A DNA stretch of 64,000 nucleotides from Alteribacter keqinensis (GCF_003710255.1 NZ_RHIB01000001.1:620001-684000); one strand, 5' to 3'. Positions 18,272 to 26,961 are shown, counted from the stretch's first letter. Notes: generated by a model from the letters alone, not told the origin. Numbers and translations are program-made.

Positions 18272-18706
18272 ATGAAAATTCTCGTTCTTAATGGACCAAA
18301 TTTAAATCGTCTAGGTTTGCGTGAACCTGACGTTTATGGCTCTAAAACGTTATCAGACCTCCAAGAGCAATTGATTACATATGGTAAGGGAAACAATATA
18401 TCAGTAGAAGCAAAACAGTCCAACCACGAAGGTGAGCTCATTGAATGGATCCATGAGGCGGCCGGTGAGTTTGACGGCATCATTATCAACCCGGGAGCTT
18501 TTACGCATTACAGTTACGCAATTCGTGACGCTATCGCTTCAATTGAAAAGCCGGTTGTTGAAGTTCATATCTCAAACGTCCATGCAAGAGAGAGCTTCAG
18601 GCAGGTTTCCGTTACTGCAGCAGTATGTGCAGGACAAATAAGTGGTTTTGGCTTCGAAGGCTACAAAATGGCGCTTGATTATTTTCAGAGGGGGAACAAA
18701 TCATGA
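18272..18706 (+). CDS. aroQ: 3-dehydroquinate dehydratase, type II
   Basis: Converts 3-dehydroquinate to 3-dehydroshikimate. 144 residues, the usual length. Conserved elements: LNGPNLNRLGLREPDVYG at the N terminus (with the catalytic Tyr and Arg region), NHEGELIEWIHEA, INPGAFTHYSYAIRDAI, and EVHISNVHARESFR (His and Arg). Start ATG 18272 with GGGAGGTGTGACAGG upstream. The ATGA overlap with the peptidase gene indicates coupling. In B. subtilis it lies in the same position (yqhS). Confidence 0.95.
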   Translation: MKILVLNGPNLNRLGLREPDVYGSKTLSDLQEQLITYGKGNNISVEAKQSNHEGELIEWIHEAAGEFDGIIINPGAFTHYSYAIRDAIASIEKPVVEVHISNVHARESFRQVSVTAAVCAGQISGFGFEGYKMALDYFQRGNKS

Positions 18707-19770
18707 CCAGACTTGAAAGCTTAAGAGCAAGATTTTCAGAACAGTCAATTGAAGGCATGTTAATTACGAGTGCAAGCAACAGACGTTATATGACAGGGTT
18801 TACAGGATCAGCAGGCGTTGCTCTTGTATCTGAAAAAGAGGCGAAATTTATTACAGATTTCCGCTATGTGGAACAGGCAAACGAGCAGGCAGTCGGATAT
18901 GAGATCGTTCAGCACACCGGGCCGATCCATGAAGAGGTTGGAAAACAGGCAAAAGCGATGGGAATTTCTGCACTTGGATTCGAAAAAGACCATATGACCT
19001 TTGGTACATATGAAACTTACAACGCCGCTAAGGACACCAGATTTATACCTGTCAGCGGGGTAATCGAAAAGCTTCGGATGATTAAAGATGAAGAGGAACT
19101 ACAAATTATCCGTGAAGCAGTTGAAATCGCAGATGCTGCTTTCTCTCACATCCAAAGTTACATCCGGCCTGGTGTTAAGGAAATTGATGTCTCCAATGAG
19201 CTTGAATTTTTCATGAGAAAAAGAGGGGCTGTATCTTCATCCTTTGATATTATTGTGGCGTCAGGATACCGGTCCGCTTTACCTCACGGTGTCGCCAGTG
19301 ACAAGACGATCGAACGAGGCGAGCTTGTAACACTGGATTTTGGTGCCTATTATAAAGGCTATTGTTCAGATATCACAAGAACTGTCGCTGTAGGGCAGCC
19401 GAGTGATGAACTAAAAAAGATTTACAACACGGTTCTGGAAGCTCAGCTTAAAGGGATGGAAGGTATTAAAGCGGGGATTACAGGTATTCAGGCCGATGCT
19501 CTTACAAGAGATTACATTAAAGAAAAAGGGTATGGTGAGTACTTCGGGCATTCGACCGGACATGGGTTAGGCCTTGAAGTCCACGAAGGACCAGGCCTGT
19601 CATTCAAATCCGACACCGTGCTGGAACCGGGAATGGTTGTTACCGTCGAGCCGGGTATTTATGTAGCCGGTGTTGGTGGAACCCGTATTGAAGATGATAC
19701 AATCGTAACAGAGGATGGCAATGAATGTTTGTCAAAATCCACAAAAGAGCTGCTGATTTTAGGTGAGTAA
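18703..19770 (+). CDS. yqhT: M24 Xaa-Pro aminopeptidase family protein
   Basis: Metal-dependent aminopeptidase that cleaves N-terminal residues preceding proline. 355 residues: N-terminal creatinase-like domain (1-125), then the pita-bread domain. Metal ligands are visible as [17 protein letters not shown] (two Asp), [16 protein letters not shown] (His), VTVEPGIYV (Glu) and [11 protein letters not shown] (Glu). Starts at an ATG overlapping the aroQ stop. The efp gene follows 36 bases later. The link is suggestive, because EF-P helps ribosomes through polyproline and this enzyme removes residues before proline, but that is only an inference from synteny. Confidence 0.93.
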   Translation: MTRLESLRARFSEQSIEGMLITSASNRRYMTGFTGSAGVALVSEKEAKFITDFRYVEQANEQAVGYEIVQHTGPIHEEVGKQAKAMGISALGFEKDHMTFGTYETYNAAKDTRFIPVSGVIEKLRMIKDEEELQIIREAVEIADAAFSHIQSYIRPGVKEIDVSNELEFFMRKRGAVSSSFDIIVASGYRSALPHGVASDKTIERGELVTLDFGAYYKGYCSDITRTVAVGQPSDELKKIYNTVLEAQLKGMEGIKAGITGIQADALTRDYIKEKGYGEYFGHSTGHGLGLEVHEGPGLSFKSDTVLEPGMVVTVEPGIYVAGVGGTRIEDDTIVTEDGNECLSKSTKELLILGE

Positions 19771-19806
19771 AAACTAAAAACACGTTCGATTCAGGAGGAA
19801 CTAAGA

Positions 19807-20364
19807 ATGATTTCAGTTAACGATTTTAAAACAGGTTTGACGATTGAAGTTGATAACGGTATTTGGACAGTAATTGATTTCCAGCACGTTAAGCCAGGGA
19901 AAGGAGCGGCGTTTGTTCGCTCAAAACTTCGTAACCTCCGTAACGGAAGCATCCAGGAAAAAACGTTCCGTGCCGGTGAAAAAGTAGCCAAAGCCCACAT
20001 GGAAAACCGCAAAATGCAGTACCTGTACTCCAGTGGTGATACACACACTTTCATGGACAACCAGTCTTATGAGCAGCTGGAACTCCAAACAGACCAAATC
20101 AAGGAGCAGCTTAAATACCTTAAGGAAAACATGGAAGTAGCCGTTCTTACTTACCAGAGTGAGACGATCGGAGTTGACGTACCTTTATCTGTTCAGCTGG
20201 AAGTTACAGAAACAGAACCGGGTATTAAAGGTGATACAGCTTCAGGTGGTACGAAGCCTGCGACACTTGAAACGGGTCTTACTGTTCAGGTTCCTTTCTT
20301 CGTAAACGAAGGAGACATTCTTATCATTGATACTCGTGAAGGTAAATACGTTTCAAGAGCATAA
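19807..20364 (+). CDS. efp: Translation elongation factor P
   Basis: Binds the ribosome between the P and E sites and relieves stalling at polyproline. 185 residues, three OB-like domains. The modified residue is Lys32 in the [12 protein letters not shown] loop. Domain II/III blocks include [16 protein letters not shown] and [16 protein letters not shown]. Start ATG has AGGAGGAACTAAG. In B. subtilis Lys32 carries a 5-aminopentanol; whether it does so here cannot be seen. A terminator follows the stop. Confidence 0.97.
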   Translation: MISVNDFKTGLTIEVDNGIWTVIDFQHVKPGKGAAFVRSKLRNLRNGSIQEKTFRAGEKVAKAHMENRKMQYLYSSGDTHTFMDNQSYEQLELQTDQIKEQLKYLKENMEVAVLTYQSETIGVDVPLSVQLEVTETEPGIKGDTASGGTKPATLETGLTVQVPFFVNEGDILIIDTREGKYVSRA

Positions 20365-20374
20365 ACTCAAAAGC

Positions 20375-20405
20375 GCGTCCGCACATTTTAGTGCGGGCGT
20401 TTTTT
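20375..20405 (+). terminator. Terminator of efp
   Basis: Nine-pair stem CGTCCGCAC/GTGCGGGCG (one wobble) and a T run. Confidence 0.85.
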
Positions 20406-20527
20406 ATATTTATAGCTTTTTGTATAGCTGATCATTCCATTTTTCCGAAGGGGTATTATACGTCCTCTGGTGAAATCATCCGGAAAACGCAATTCCCGAA
20501 GCAGTGTCATCCATTTGCTCTAATCTG

Positions 20528-20572
20528 AGAGGGTATTTCATAAGGCAGCTCTTATGAAATACCCTCTTTTTA
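20528..20572. terminator. Isolated strong hairpin with T run
   Basis: AGAGGGTATTTCATAAG and CTTATGAAATACCCTCT form a perfect 17-bp stem with a 6-base loop and a short T run (20567-20571). It is more than 120 bases beyond the efp terminator and 150 before yqhV. It could end a small unannotated RNA in 20405-20530 or guard yqhV from read-through. Confidence 0.6.
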
Positions 20573-20611
20573 ACATTCCTCCTCATATTGCAGATTTACA
20601 TAATTGTTCGG

Positions 20612-20658
20612 GGGACAGACCCCAAGGTCGGACCCCAAGGTCGACCCCACGGTCCGGG
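20612..20658. repeat. Short tandem GC-rich repeat
   Basis: Two perfect 13-base units GACCCCAAGGTCG at 20618-20643 followed by a diverged third (ACCCCACGGTCCG). Each unit folds as GACC-ccaa-GGTC. The segment stands out in an AT-rich gap. Confidence 0.6.
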
Positions 20659-20720
20659 AGGTTCTCTTTTAGGGACAAGGCTCATAGCATAGACCAAGTG
20701 GACTTTGACGAGGTGAGTGG

Positions 20721-21002
20721 ATGAAAAGTTGGATTACAGGCATTGAAGCAGCTGTTTTAATCATGGTTTGTCTGCGTATTTTTTCCGGCCTGGCGGAACT
20801 CACCGTTGCAGGACTGATTTTTAAATTTAACAGTGTGGAAAAAGCGCTCGTACTCAATGCTGCTCTGGCAGTAATCGGACCGTCGGTGCTGATTTTATCA
20901 GTTGCTGTTGGTGTCTACGCCATGGCAGATGATCTTTCGTTTACAAAGATCGCCCTTATCTTCGGAGGGGTTTTACTCATTCTTATTGGTGTGAAAAGCT
21001 GA
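20721..21002 (+). CDS. yqhV: YqhV family membrane protein (DUF2619)
   Basis: 93 residues, three hydrophobic segments (GIEAAVLIMVCLRIFSGLAEL, VLNAALAVIGPSVLILSVAVGVYAM, IALIFGGVLLILIGV). Start ATG 20721 with GACGAGGTGAGTGG upstream. Matches YqhV in length, layout and its place directly upstream of spoIIIAA. Function unknown; proximity to the spoIIIA operon suggests a sporulation-time role, but no promoter is clear for it. Confidence 0.82.
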   Translation: MKSWITGIEAAVLIMVCLRIFSGLAELTVAGLIFKFNSVEKALVLNAALAVIGPSVLILSVAVGVYAMADDLSFTKIALIFGGVLLILIGVKS

Positions 21003-21011
21003 CTGTTATGA

Positions 21012-21037
21012 ATATTCACTTGTTTCAAGCATAAATT
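21012..21037 (+). promoter_or_regulatory. Candidate sigma-E promoter of the spoIIIA operon
   Basis: GAATATT (ATA at 21012-21014) and CATAAATT (21030-21037) are separated by 15 bases, close to the sigma-E pattern (ATA, 16-18 bases, CATACAnT). It lies about 45 bases before the spoIIIAA start, and this operon is sigma-E dependent in B. subtilis. Confidence 0.5.
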
Positions 21038-21080
21038 CAAACTAGTAAAACCTCTTATATGCAGATGGTGAGGTGAAAAT

Positions 21081-22016
21081 GTGGAGCAAGTTCTTACAGT
21101 TCTCCCGGGTTCAATCAGAGAACAAATAGAAAGCGTACCCCTTAAGGTTCGTCATTCGATAGAAGAAATCAGAATTAGGGTTCAAAGACCACTGGAGATC
21201 CTGACAGCGGACAATGCGTTTCTTCTTCCGTGGGGTTCCGGGAGGCCTTACATCGTAACTGAGGAAGATGGTGCTTTTGTTCTCAGCTATTTAAGCGGGC
21301 ACTCCGTATACAGGCTCGAAGAAGAATTAAAGAGGGGCTATATCACGATAAGCGGAGGTCACCGTGTCGGTCTGGCAGGGAGGGTTGTCACAGAAAGAGG
21401 ATTTGTAAAAGGTATTCGGGATATTGGCTCGTTTAATATACGAATCGCCAGACAGACGAAAGGAGCAGCAATTCCGTATCTAAAAAAAATGACCGAGTCA
21501 GACAAATGGCTGCACACGCTTATTGTCGGTCCTCCCAAGACTGGGAAAACCACACTGCTAAGGGACATTGCGCGCATCGCAAGTGAAGGGGAAGGATTAC
21601 GCCTGAAACCTAAAACAGTCGGCATTGTTGATGAACGATCAGAGATTGCCGGTTGTGTAATGGGAGTTCCCCAGCATGATTTTGGAACACGTGTGGACAT
21701 ACTTGACCGGTGCCCTAAAGCGGAGGGGATGATGATGCTTATTCGTTCTATGAGCCCGGACATTATCATTGTTGACGAAATAGGACGGGCTGAAGATACA
21801 GAAGCCATTTTGGAAGCCATACATTCCGGTGTAACTGTCATTGCCTCTGTTCATGGTCAAAATCTTGAAGATGTGAGAAAAAGACCTGCTTTAAAGACAT
21901 TATTTGATCACAGGGCATTTGAGACTGTCATTGAACTTACAGCCATGACAAGGAAGCAGAATCCGAATCCTCCTGTTTTACGGGAGCAAAAGGAATTGAA
22001 GGTGAGGGTGAAATGA
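21081..22016 (+). CDS. spoIIIAA: Stage III sporulation protein AA (ATPase)
   Basis: Secretion-type ATPase of the SpoIIIA-SpoIIQ channel that links mother cell and forespore. 311 residues. Walker A GPPKTGKTTLLRDIAR (about residue 150), Walker B DIIIVDEIGRAED, and SVHGQNLEDVRKRP. The start is GTG 21081 with GAGGTGA upstream. The stop overlaps the spoIIIAB start (ATGA). Belongs to an eight-gene operon with a candidate sigma-E promoter. Confidence 0.95.
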   Translation: MEQVLTVLPGSIREQIESVPLKVRHSIEEIRIRVQRPLEILTADNAFLLPWGSGRPYIVTEEDGAFVLSYLSGHSVYRLEEELKRGYITISGGHRVGLAGRVVTERGFVKGIRDIGSFNIRIARQTKGAAIPYLKKMTESDKWLHTLIVGPPKTGKTTLLRDIARIASEGEGLRLKPKTVGIVDERSEIAGCVMGVPQHDFGTRVDILDRCPKAEGMMMLIRSMSPDIIIVDEIGRAEDTEAILEAIHSGVTVIASVHGQNLEDVRKRPALKTLFDHRAFETVIELTAMTRKQNPNPPVLREQKELKVRVK

Positions 22017-22525
22017 AGCTGGCGGGAATTTTGCTGGTTATTGCGGCAACAACTGCCATTGGTTGGGAATGGTCAAGAAGGCTCAGGCTCCGCACAAGGC
22101 AGTTAAAGGATGTAAGAGTGGCTCTTGAAGCACTGGAAACAGAAATGGTATACGGATTAACCCCTTTACAAGAAGCATGTTACCGGGTGGCAAAGCAAGT
22201 GAGAGATCCGGTTGGCCTGCTGTTTCGAACGTTTGCAGATAACCTTGATAAAGAAGAAAAGCTCGCGTCTGAAGTCTGGGGAGAAACGATAAAAAAGATG
22301 AGGCTGATACTTGAGTTTAAACAGGGGGAATGGGACGTACTGCTTCAGTTTGGGCAGACACTCGGTCTGCAGGACCTGGAAAATCAGCGTAAGCATTTGC
22401 GCCTCGCTTTAAAATATTTGGAACAACAGGAATCAGACGCAAGAGAAAACCAGAAGAAACATGAATCCATGTATAAAAGCCTCGGCTTTTTATGCGGGAT
22501 CCTGATTGCCCTTATTATGATTTAG
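22013..22525 (+). CDS. spoIIIAB: Stage III sporulation protein AB
   Basis: 170 residues. N-terminal hydrophobic segment (AGILLVIAATTAIG) and a C-terminal one (SLGFLCGILIALIMI) flank a helical cytosolic or periplasmic region rich in Gln/Glu. Resembles GspF/type-IV pilus inner-membrane platform proteins, the known relation of SpoIIIAB. Starts at ATG overlapping spoIIIAA; spoIIIAC follows after 19 bases. Confidence 0.93.
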   Translation: MKLAGILLVIAATTAIGWEWSRRLRLRTRQLKDVRVALEALETEMVYGLTPLQEACYRVAKQVRDPVGLLFRTFADNLDKEEKLASEVWGETIKKMRLILEFKQGEWDVLLQFGQTLGLQDLENQRKHLRLALKYLEQQESDARENQKKHESMYKSLGFLCGILIALIMI

Positions 22526-22544
22526 CCTGGGGAGGAGTTTAATA

Positions 22545-22751
22545 ATGAATTATGATATCAGCTTGATTTTTCAGATTGCAGGGGTGGGAATTGTCGTAGC
22601 CATGATGCACACGGTGTTAAAACAGATGGGCAAGGATGATATGGCACAGTGGGTTACCTTGGTCGCCTTCGTAGTTGTTTTGTACATGGTCGCTTCGGTA
22701 GTAGATGATTTGTTCCAGACGATCCGCAGTGTATTCCTCTTCCAAGGTTAG
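22545..22751 (+). CDS. spoIIIAC: Stage III sporulation protein AC
   Basis: 68 residues, two membrane helices (ISLIFQIAGVGIVVAMMHTVL and VTLVAFVVVLYMVASVVDDLF) around KQMGKDDMAQW. Channel component of the SpoIIIA complex. GGGGAGGAG precedes the ATG. The TAG stop at 22749-22751 is 12 bases before the ATT of spoIIIAD. Confidence 0.95.
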   Translation: MNYDISLIFQIAGVGIVVAMMHTVLKQMGKDDMAQWVTLVAFVVVLYMVASVVDDLFQTIRSVFLFQG

Positions 22752-22763
22752 GGGGCGGTTGCC

Positions 22764-23153
22764 ATTGAGATCATTCAAATTGTAGGCCTCGGGTTAATTG
22801 CGACATTTCTTGCTCTTGTGGTTAAAGAACAGAAACCGGTATTTGCCTTTTTGCTTACCGTATTTGCCGGAGTTGTCATCTTCATCTTCCTTGTGGGTAA
22901 AATCAGCACGATTATAGGGATGCTTGAAGAACTTGCAGACAATGCAAACATCAACCTCGTCTACGTTCAAACGATTTTAAAAATCATTGGAATTGCCTAT
23001 ATTGCTGAGTTCGGTGCCCAGATTGCCAAAGATGCAGGCCAGGGTGCTGTTGCGTCGAAAATTGAACTGGCCGGGAAAGTGCTTATTATGATAATGGCGA
23101 TCCCGATCATCTCTGTCATTATTGAAACCGTCATTGGGCTGCTGCCTTCATAG
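22764..23153 (+). CDS. spoIIIAD: Stage III sporulation protein AD, apparent ATT start
   Basis: 129 residues from ATT at 22764. The conserved N terminus IEIIQIVGLGLIATFLAL lies in frame upstream of the first standard start (GTG 22818), and no ATG/GTG/TTG occurs between the in-frame TAG of spoIIIAC and that GTG. Starting at 22818 would remove the first membrane helix, so ATT is the likely start; GGGGGCGG lies 5-8 bases upstream. The rest (KEQKPVFAFLLTVFAG, YVQTILKIIGIAYIAEFGAQIAKDAGQGAVASKIELAGK) is typical SpoIIIAD. Membrane component of the spoIIIA channel. Confidence 0.88.
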   Translation: MEIIQIVGLGLIATFLALVVKEQKPVFAFLLTVFAGVVIFIFLVGKISTIIGMLEELADNANINLVYVQTILKIIGIAYIAEFGAQIAKDAGQGAVASKIELAGKVLIMIMAIPIISVIIETVIGLLPS

Positions 23154-23168
23154 AGAGGAGGGAAAGGG

Positions 23169-24368
23169 ATGTTTCGCTGCAAAGGAAATATGCTGAGGAT
23201 TCTTCTGTTTATTATATGTTTCTCTTTCCTTCTTCCAGGCACTGTGATGGCTGAGGAAGAAACAGAGGAAATGATGAACCAGGAGGAGTTCGTTGAACAT
23301 CAGCTTGAAAAACTGGGGATTGATGACATCAGAGCTTATTGGGATGAGGTTCTTGAAGAATATGGTGGATTTCTCCCGGAAAGCCATAAAGGGTCACTCC
23401 TTGATTTTCTACAGTCAGACAAGCCCTTCTCGATTAAGGAATGGTTATGGGGATTTATAAAATTTTTATTTCATGAAATTATTGTGAACGGAAAACTCCT
23501 TGGAACACTTATTCTCCTGGCCATATTCAGTATGATTTTAGCACAGCTCCAACAGGCTTTTGAAAAGCACTCGATCAGCAAAGTTGCCTACGCCATTACT
23601 TACATGGTCCTTCTTATTATCGCCTTAAACAGTTTTCACATTGCAATTCAGTTTACTCAGCAGACAATAGAAGCTATGTCCAATTTTATGGTCTCGTTAC
23701 TGCCGCTTCTGCTGGTTCTTATGGCCAGCACAGGAAGTGTGACATCGGTGGCTTTGTTTCATCCGATGATCCTTTTTCTGGTTCATACCAGCGGCCTCTT
23801 TGTTCAATACTTTGTACTTCCGCTGCTTTTTCTGTCAGCCCTTCTGAGTATTGTAAGTACCATGACTGAACATTACAAGGTAACCAATCTTGCCAACCTC
23901 CTCCGTAATGTAGCAGTTGGGGGCCTCGGGATTTTCCTGACCATCTTTCTGGGTGTCATTTCCGTCCAGGGGGCAACTGCCGCCGTTGCAGATGGGATTG
24001 CGATCAGAACTGCAAAGTTTGTTACAGGAAATTTTGTGCCGGTGGTAGGGAGGATGTTTACAGATGCAGCTGATACTGTAATGGGGGCTTCTGTCCTGGT
24101 GAAAAACACAGTTGGAGTGGCAGGACTTGCTATCCTTTTACTGATCTGTATCTTTCCGGCATTGAAGGTGCTGAGCCTGGCATTGATCTATTCATTTGCA
24201 TCAGCGGTTCTCCAGCCTCTGGGCGGAGGACCGATCATCGCCTCTTTATCAATCATCGGAAAATCTGTCATATATGTGTTTGCAGCCCTATCAGCAGTAT
24301 GTCTCATGTTCTTTCTGTCAATTACCATCATCATTATCTCTGGAAATTTGTCATTAATGATGCGTTAA
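23169..24368 (+). CDS. spoIIIAE: Stage III sporulation protein AE
   Basis: 399 residues. Signal-like N terminus (ILLFIICFSFLLPGTVMA, then EEETEE) followed by about seven membrane helices. Conserved segment GISVQ-type region VISVQGATAAVADGIAIRTAKF and GGGPIIASLSIIGKSV. Polytopic channel component. The ribosome site AGAGAGGAGGG precedes the ATG. It is 23 bases before spoIIIAF. Confidence 0.94.
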   Translation: MFRCKGNMLRILLFIICFSFLLPGTVMAEEETEEMMNQEEFVEHQLEKLGIDDIRAYWDEVLEEYGGFLPESHKGSLLDFLQSDKPFSIKEWLWGFIKFLFHEIIVNGKLLGTLILLAIFSMILAQLQQAFEKHSISKVAYAITYMVLLIIALNSFHIAIQFTQQTIEAMSNFMVSLLPLLLVLMASTGSVTSVALFHPMILFLVHTSGLFVQYFVLPLLFLSALLSIVSTMTEHYKVTNLANLLRNVAVGGLGIFLTIFLGVISVQGATAAVADGIAIRTAKFVTGNFVPVVGRMFTDAADTVMGASVLVKNTVGVAGLAILLLICIFPALKVLSLALIYSFASAVLQPLGGGPIIASLSIIGKSVIYVFAALSAVCLMFFLSITIIIISGNLSLMMR

Positions 24369-24391
24369 AACCCAGGTGAAGGAGGCTCCAT

Positions 24392-25069
24392 ATGGCTTAT
24401 ATCACGCAATGGATCACCAATATTATACTGCTGATTTTATTTGCAGCCATTTTGGAGCTGCTTTTGCCAAATTCGAGTCTGCAGCGGTATGTAAAACTCG
24501 TAGTAGGTTTGATGGTTCTCATGGTTATGATTCAGCCGATCCTGACTGTATTTAAAACCGACCCTGAAGACTGGTTAAGCTCTGTATCGGAATGGGTGGA
24601 TGGAGATCTGCCTGATGAAGAAACTTCAATAGAGAGAAAAAAAGTGGAAATAGAAAAGGGAAGACTTGCATATATTTCTGAACAAGTGGCTGTCCAAATG
24701 AAGAATGAAGCAAAAGAGCCTTTGAAGCAGCAATTCGGACTCGTGCCACAGGAAGTGACGATTGAACTGGAGGAATTTCAGGAAAATGAAAACATTCTTG
24801 CTGGACTGAAAGTGGTACGGGCAGTGCTTGCACCTGCTGGTGAAGAGGCGGAAGAGGAAGTAAACGCAGGTCAGGCAGACGGGATTACACTTGTAGAAAC
24901 GGTTGTAATCCACCCTGTGGGAGATGGATCTGGTGACGAAAAAGAAGATGCAGCGGTACTGGCAGATGTTCATGAAGTTGATGAGATTACAGCCTTCCTG
25001 TCGGTTCAGTGGCAGATCCCAAGTGAAAATATTCTACTGGAGTTGAAAGGAGGAGGGGAAGATGACTGA
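24392..25069 (+). CDS. spoIIIAF: Stage III sporulation protein AF
   Basis: 225 residues. Two N-terminal membrane helices (ITNIILLILFAAILELLLP and LVVGLMVLMVMIQPIL) and a soluble domain that in B. subtilis SpoIIIAF has a ring-building motif fold. An acidic, variable insert (EEAEEEVNAGQADG, GSGDEKEDAAV) sits near residues 150-195. It overlaps spoIIIAG by 8 bases. Confidence 0.9.
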   Translation: MAYITQWITNIILLILFAAILELLLPNSSLQRYVKLVVGLMVLMVMIQPILTVFKTDPEDWLSSVSEWVDGDLPDEETSIERKKVEIEKGRLAYISEQVAVQMKNEAKEPLKQQFGLVPQEVTIELEEFQENENILAGLKVVRAVLAPAGEEAEEEVNAGQADGITLVETVVIHPVGDGSGDEKEDAAVLADVHEVDEITAFLSVQWQIPSENILLELKGGGEDD

Positions 25070-25736
25070 TAAAAAGACGAATTCTACTTGGTTGGACCGA
25101 TATAAAGATGTTGGGAAATGGAAAAAAGTAAATGTCAAATACTTACTTTTGCTCCTTTTCCTTGGAATCTTCTTTATGATTGTAAGCAATGTGTTTACCG
25201 AAAGCGGGGATGATGAATCCATGCTCCCTGTATCAGGGCTGGAGACGGAGAACAAAAGTGAAAAACAAGAGCCGGAAGCAGAACCGGTTTTCAAATCGTC
25301 CGGTTCGGATGGACCGCTTTCTATGGGAGACTATGAAGCTCTTTATGAAGCCCAGCTTAAAAAAGCTTTGGAACAGATGATGGGTGTCTCGGAGGTTACC
25401 GTATTTGTCAATCTGGCAGAGACAGAAAGACAAGTCTACCAGACCAACATAAATTCAAAAGAACAGACAACAGATGAAACGGATCGTGAAGGAGGAAAAA
25501 GACAGGTCCAGGATGTTACGAAAGATGAGCAAGTGGTTATTATACGAAGCGGCGATAAAGAAGAGCCGCTGATCCAGCGGGTGGAAAAGCCCGACGTGAA
25601 AGGTGTTCTGATTGTTGCAAAGGGGGTGGATAACATTCAAGTCAAAACCTCGGTTGTCGAAGCAGTCAGCCGTGCACTGGATGTACCATCTCACCGGGTT
25701 TCCGTTATGCCGAAAAAAAATGAGGGGGAATTGTAA
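25062..25736 (+). CDS. spoIIIAG: Stage III sporulation protein AG
   Basis: 224 residues: one membrane helix (YLLLLLFLGIFFMIVSNVF, about residues 27-45), an acidic linker, and a soluble ring-forming domain with YEAQLKKALEQMMGVSEVTVFVNLAETE and GVLIVAKGVDNIQVKTSVVEAVSRALDVPSHRVSV. SpoIIIAG forms a large ring in the intermembrane space of the channel. The stop TAA directly abuts the spoIIIAH ATG. Confidence 0.94.
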   Translation: MTDKKTNSTWLDRYKDVGKWKKVNVKYLLLLLFLGIFFMIVSNVFTESGDDESMLPVSGLETENKSEKQEPEAEPVFKSSGSDGPLSMGDYEALYEAQLKKALEQMMGVSEVTVFVNLAETERQVYQTNINSKEQTTDETDREGGKRQVQDVTKDEQVVIIRSGDKEEPLIQRVEKPDVKGVLIVAKGVDNIQVKTSVVEAVSRALDVPSHRVSVMPKKNEGEL

Positions 25737-26336
25737 ATGGTATTAAAACGTCAAACAGTGTGGTTACTCACAATGCTAAGTCTGATTATTGTTTTATCGG
25801 TTTACTACATTAACATTAACAATCAGGATTTCGCAGGTGTCCCTGAAAACAATGAAGATCAGGCAGTAAATGCAGACAGTGAAGGAGATCTTGAAGAGCA
25901 GCTTCTTGATGATGAAAATGTAACCTTTGTTGAAATTGAAGAAGCAGAAAATGTAAACACAGAAAGCACGCTCTACGGATCAATGAGTACAGAAGAGATG
26001 TTCGATACGATCCGCCTTCAAAGGCAGGATGCCAGAGGGAAAATGAAAGAAGATTATGTAGCGGTGGTTGCTTCAGCTGATGCAGGTGCTGAAGTACAGA
26101 GTCAGGCCTTCGACGGAATTGAGGCACTAGAGGTAATGGCACAGAAAGAAGAAGTACTTGAGACGTTAATTAAAGCAAAAGGGTATGAAGATGCTCTTGT
26201 AATCACAGAAGAAGACCAGGTGCGAATTTACGTGAAAGCTGAAGACCTTTCCAAAGAAGAAGCTGTTCAGATAAACAATATGGCATATGAAGAACTGGGT
26301 GTATCAAACATCCGCGTAGGATACCAGTCGAACTAA
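25737..26336 (+). CDS. spoIIIAH: Stage III sporulation protein AH
   Basis: 199 residues: N-terminal membrane helix (TVWLLTMLSLIIVLSVYYI), acidic linker, and the EscJ/PrgK-like soluble domain that pairs with SpoIIQ across the septum (EALEVMAQKEEVLETLIKAKGYEDALV, QINNMAYEELGVSNIRVGYQ). Last gene of the spoIIIA operon; the strong terminator at 26402 follows. Confidence 0.95.
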   Translation: MVLKRQTVWLLTMLSLIIVLSVYYININNQDFAGVPENNEDQAVNADSEGDLEEQLLDDENVTFVEIEEAENVNTESTLYGSMSTEEMFDTIRLQRQDARGKMKEDYVAVVASADAGAEVQSQAFDGIEALEVMAQKEEVLETLIKAKGYEDALVITEEDQVRIYVKAEDLSKEEAVQINNMAYEELGVSNIRVGYQSN

Positions 26337-26401
26337 TCAATTTTCCCACGAACACTCCAGACGGCATTTTATAAAGAGGGAAGCGGATTCGCTCATTGAT
26401 G

Positions 26402-26450
26402 GGAGGACCACACATAAGGCGCAATTTACCTTATGAGTGGTCCTCTTTTT
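26402..26450 (+). terminator. Terminator of the spoIIIA operon
   Basis: AGGACCAC.CATAAGG pairs with CCTTATG.GTGGTCCT, one mismatch, with a 10-base loop and T5. Confidence 0.85.
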
Positions 26451-26589
26451 AGCAGCATGCAGAGAAATGCCTGTTTTTCCTTATGGAAATAATGATTTTC
26501 TTTTCGTGAAGTGGTATAATTAGCTCTTGGAAATGCTAACATGGAGATGAAGCGTTAATACATAACCGCAATTTAAGGGAGAGATCCAA

Positions 26590-26913
26590 ATGGAATGGTC
26601 TGATTTAACAGAAGGTGCCAAAGCCGTCCTGGAACAAACGAGAAACATTAAGAACGATAAAATTCAGATTGTTGAGTTTGATGTAGGATTTGTGCAGGAA
26701 GCTGATCCTGAAGAAGGTCTGGAAGATCCGATTTCGATTCAGGAAGATGATTACCATAGCCTGAAGCAGTATACCCAGCAGAATGAATATGGTGAAAAAT
26801 ATCATATGGCACGAAACAAAAATACAGTTAAAATCATTCTTCTTGAAAAAGGTAAGATTCCGGACAACCTGTCTGATATCCCGGTTTTCAGAGAATATAA
26901 AATTGAACAGTAA
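26590..26913 (+). CDS. Small acidic protein of unknown function
   Basis: 107 residues, strongly acidic centre (EADPEEGLEDPISIQEDDYHSL), no signal peptide or membrane segment. Start ATG has AAGGGAGAGATCC upstream; an extended -10 (TGGTATAAT, 26512-26520) lies about 70 bases before it, with no good -35. It ends in a clear terminator, so it is a one-gene unit between spoIIIAH and accB. I do not recognise the family and there is no catalytic motif. Lysine-rich ends with an acidic middle give no functional clue; the promoter and terminator support a real gene. Confidence 0.7.
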   Translation: MEWSDLTEGAKAVLEQTRNIKNDKIQIVEFDVGFVQEADPEEGLEDPISIQEDDYHSLKQYTQQNEYGEKYHMARNKNTVKIILLEKGKIPDNLSDIPVFREYKIEQ

Positions 26914-26938
26914 CCTTCTTCAACTGAAGAAGGTTTTT
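26912..26938 (+). terminator. Terminator of the small acidic gene
   Basis: AACCTTCTTC/GAAGAAGGTT, perfect 10-bp stem, loop AACT, followed by T5. Confidence 0.9.
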
Positions 26939-26961
26939 CTTCCACAAGAATGACAGCGCTT

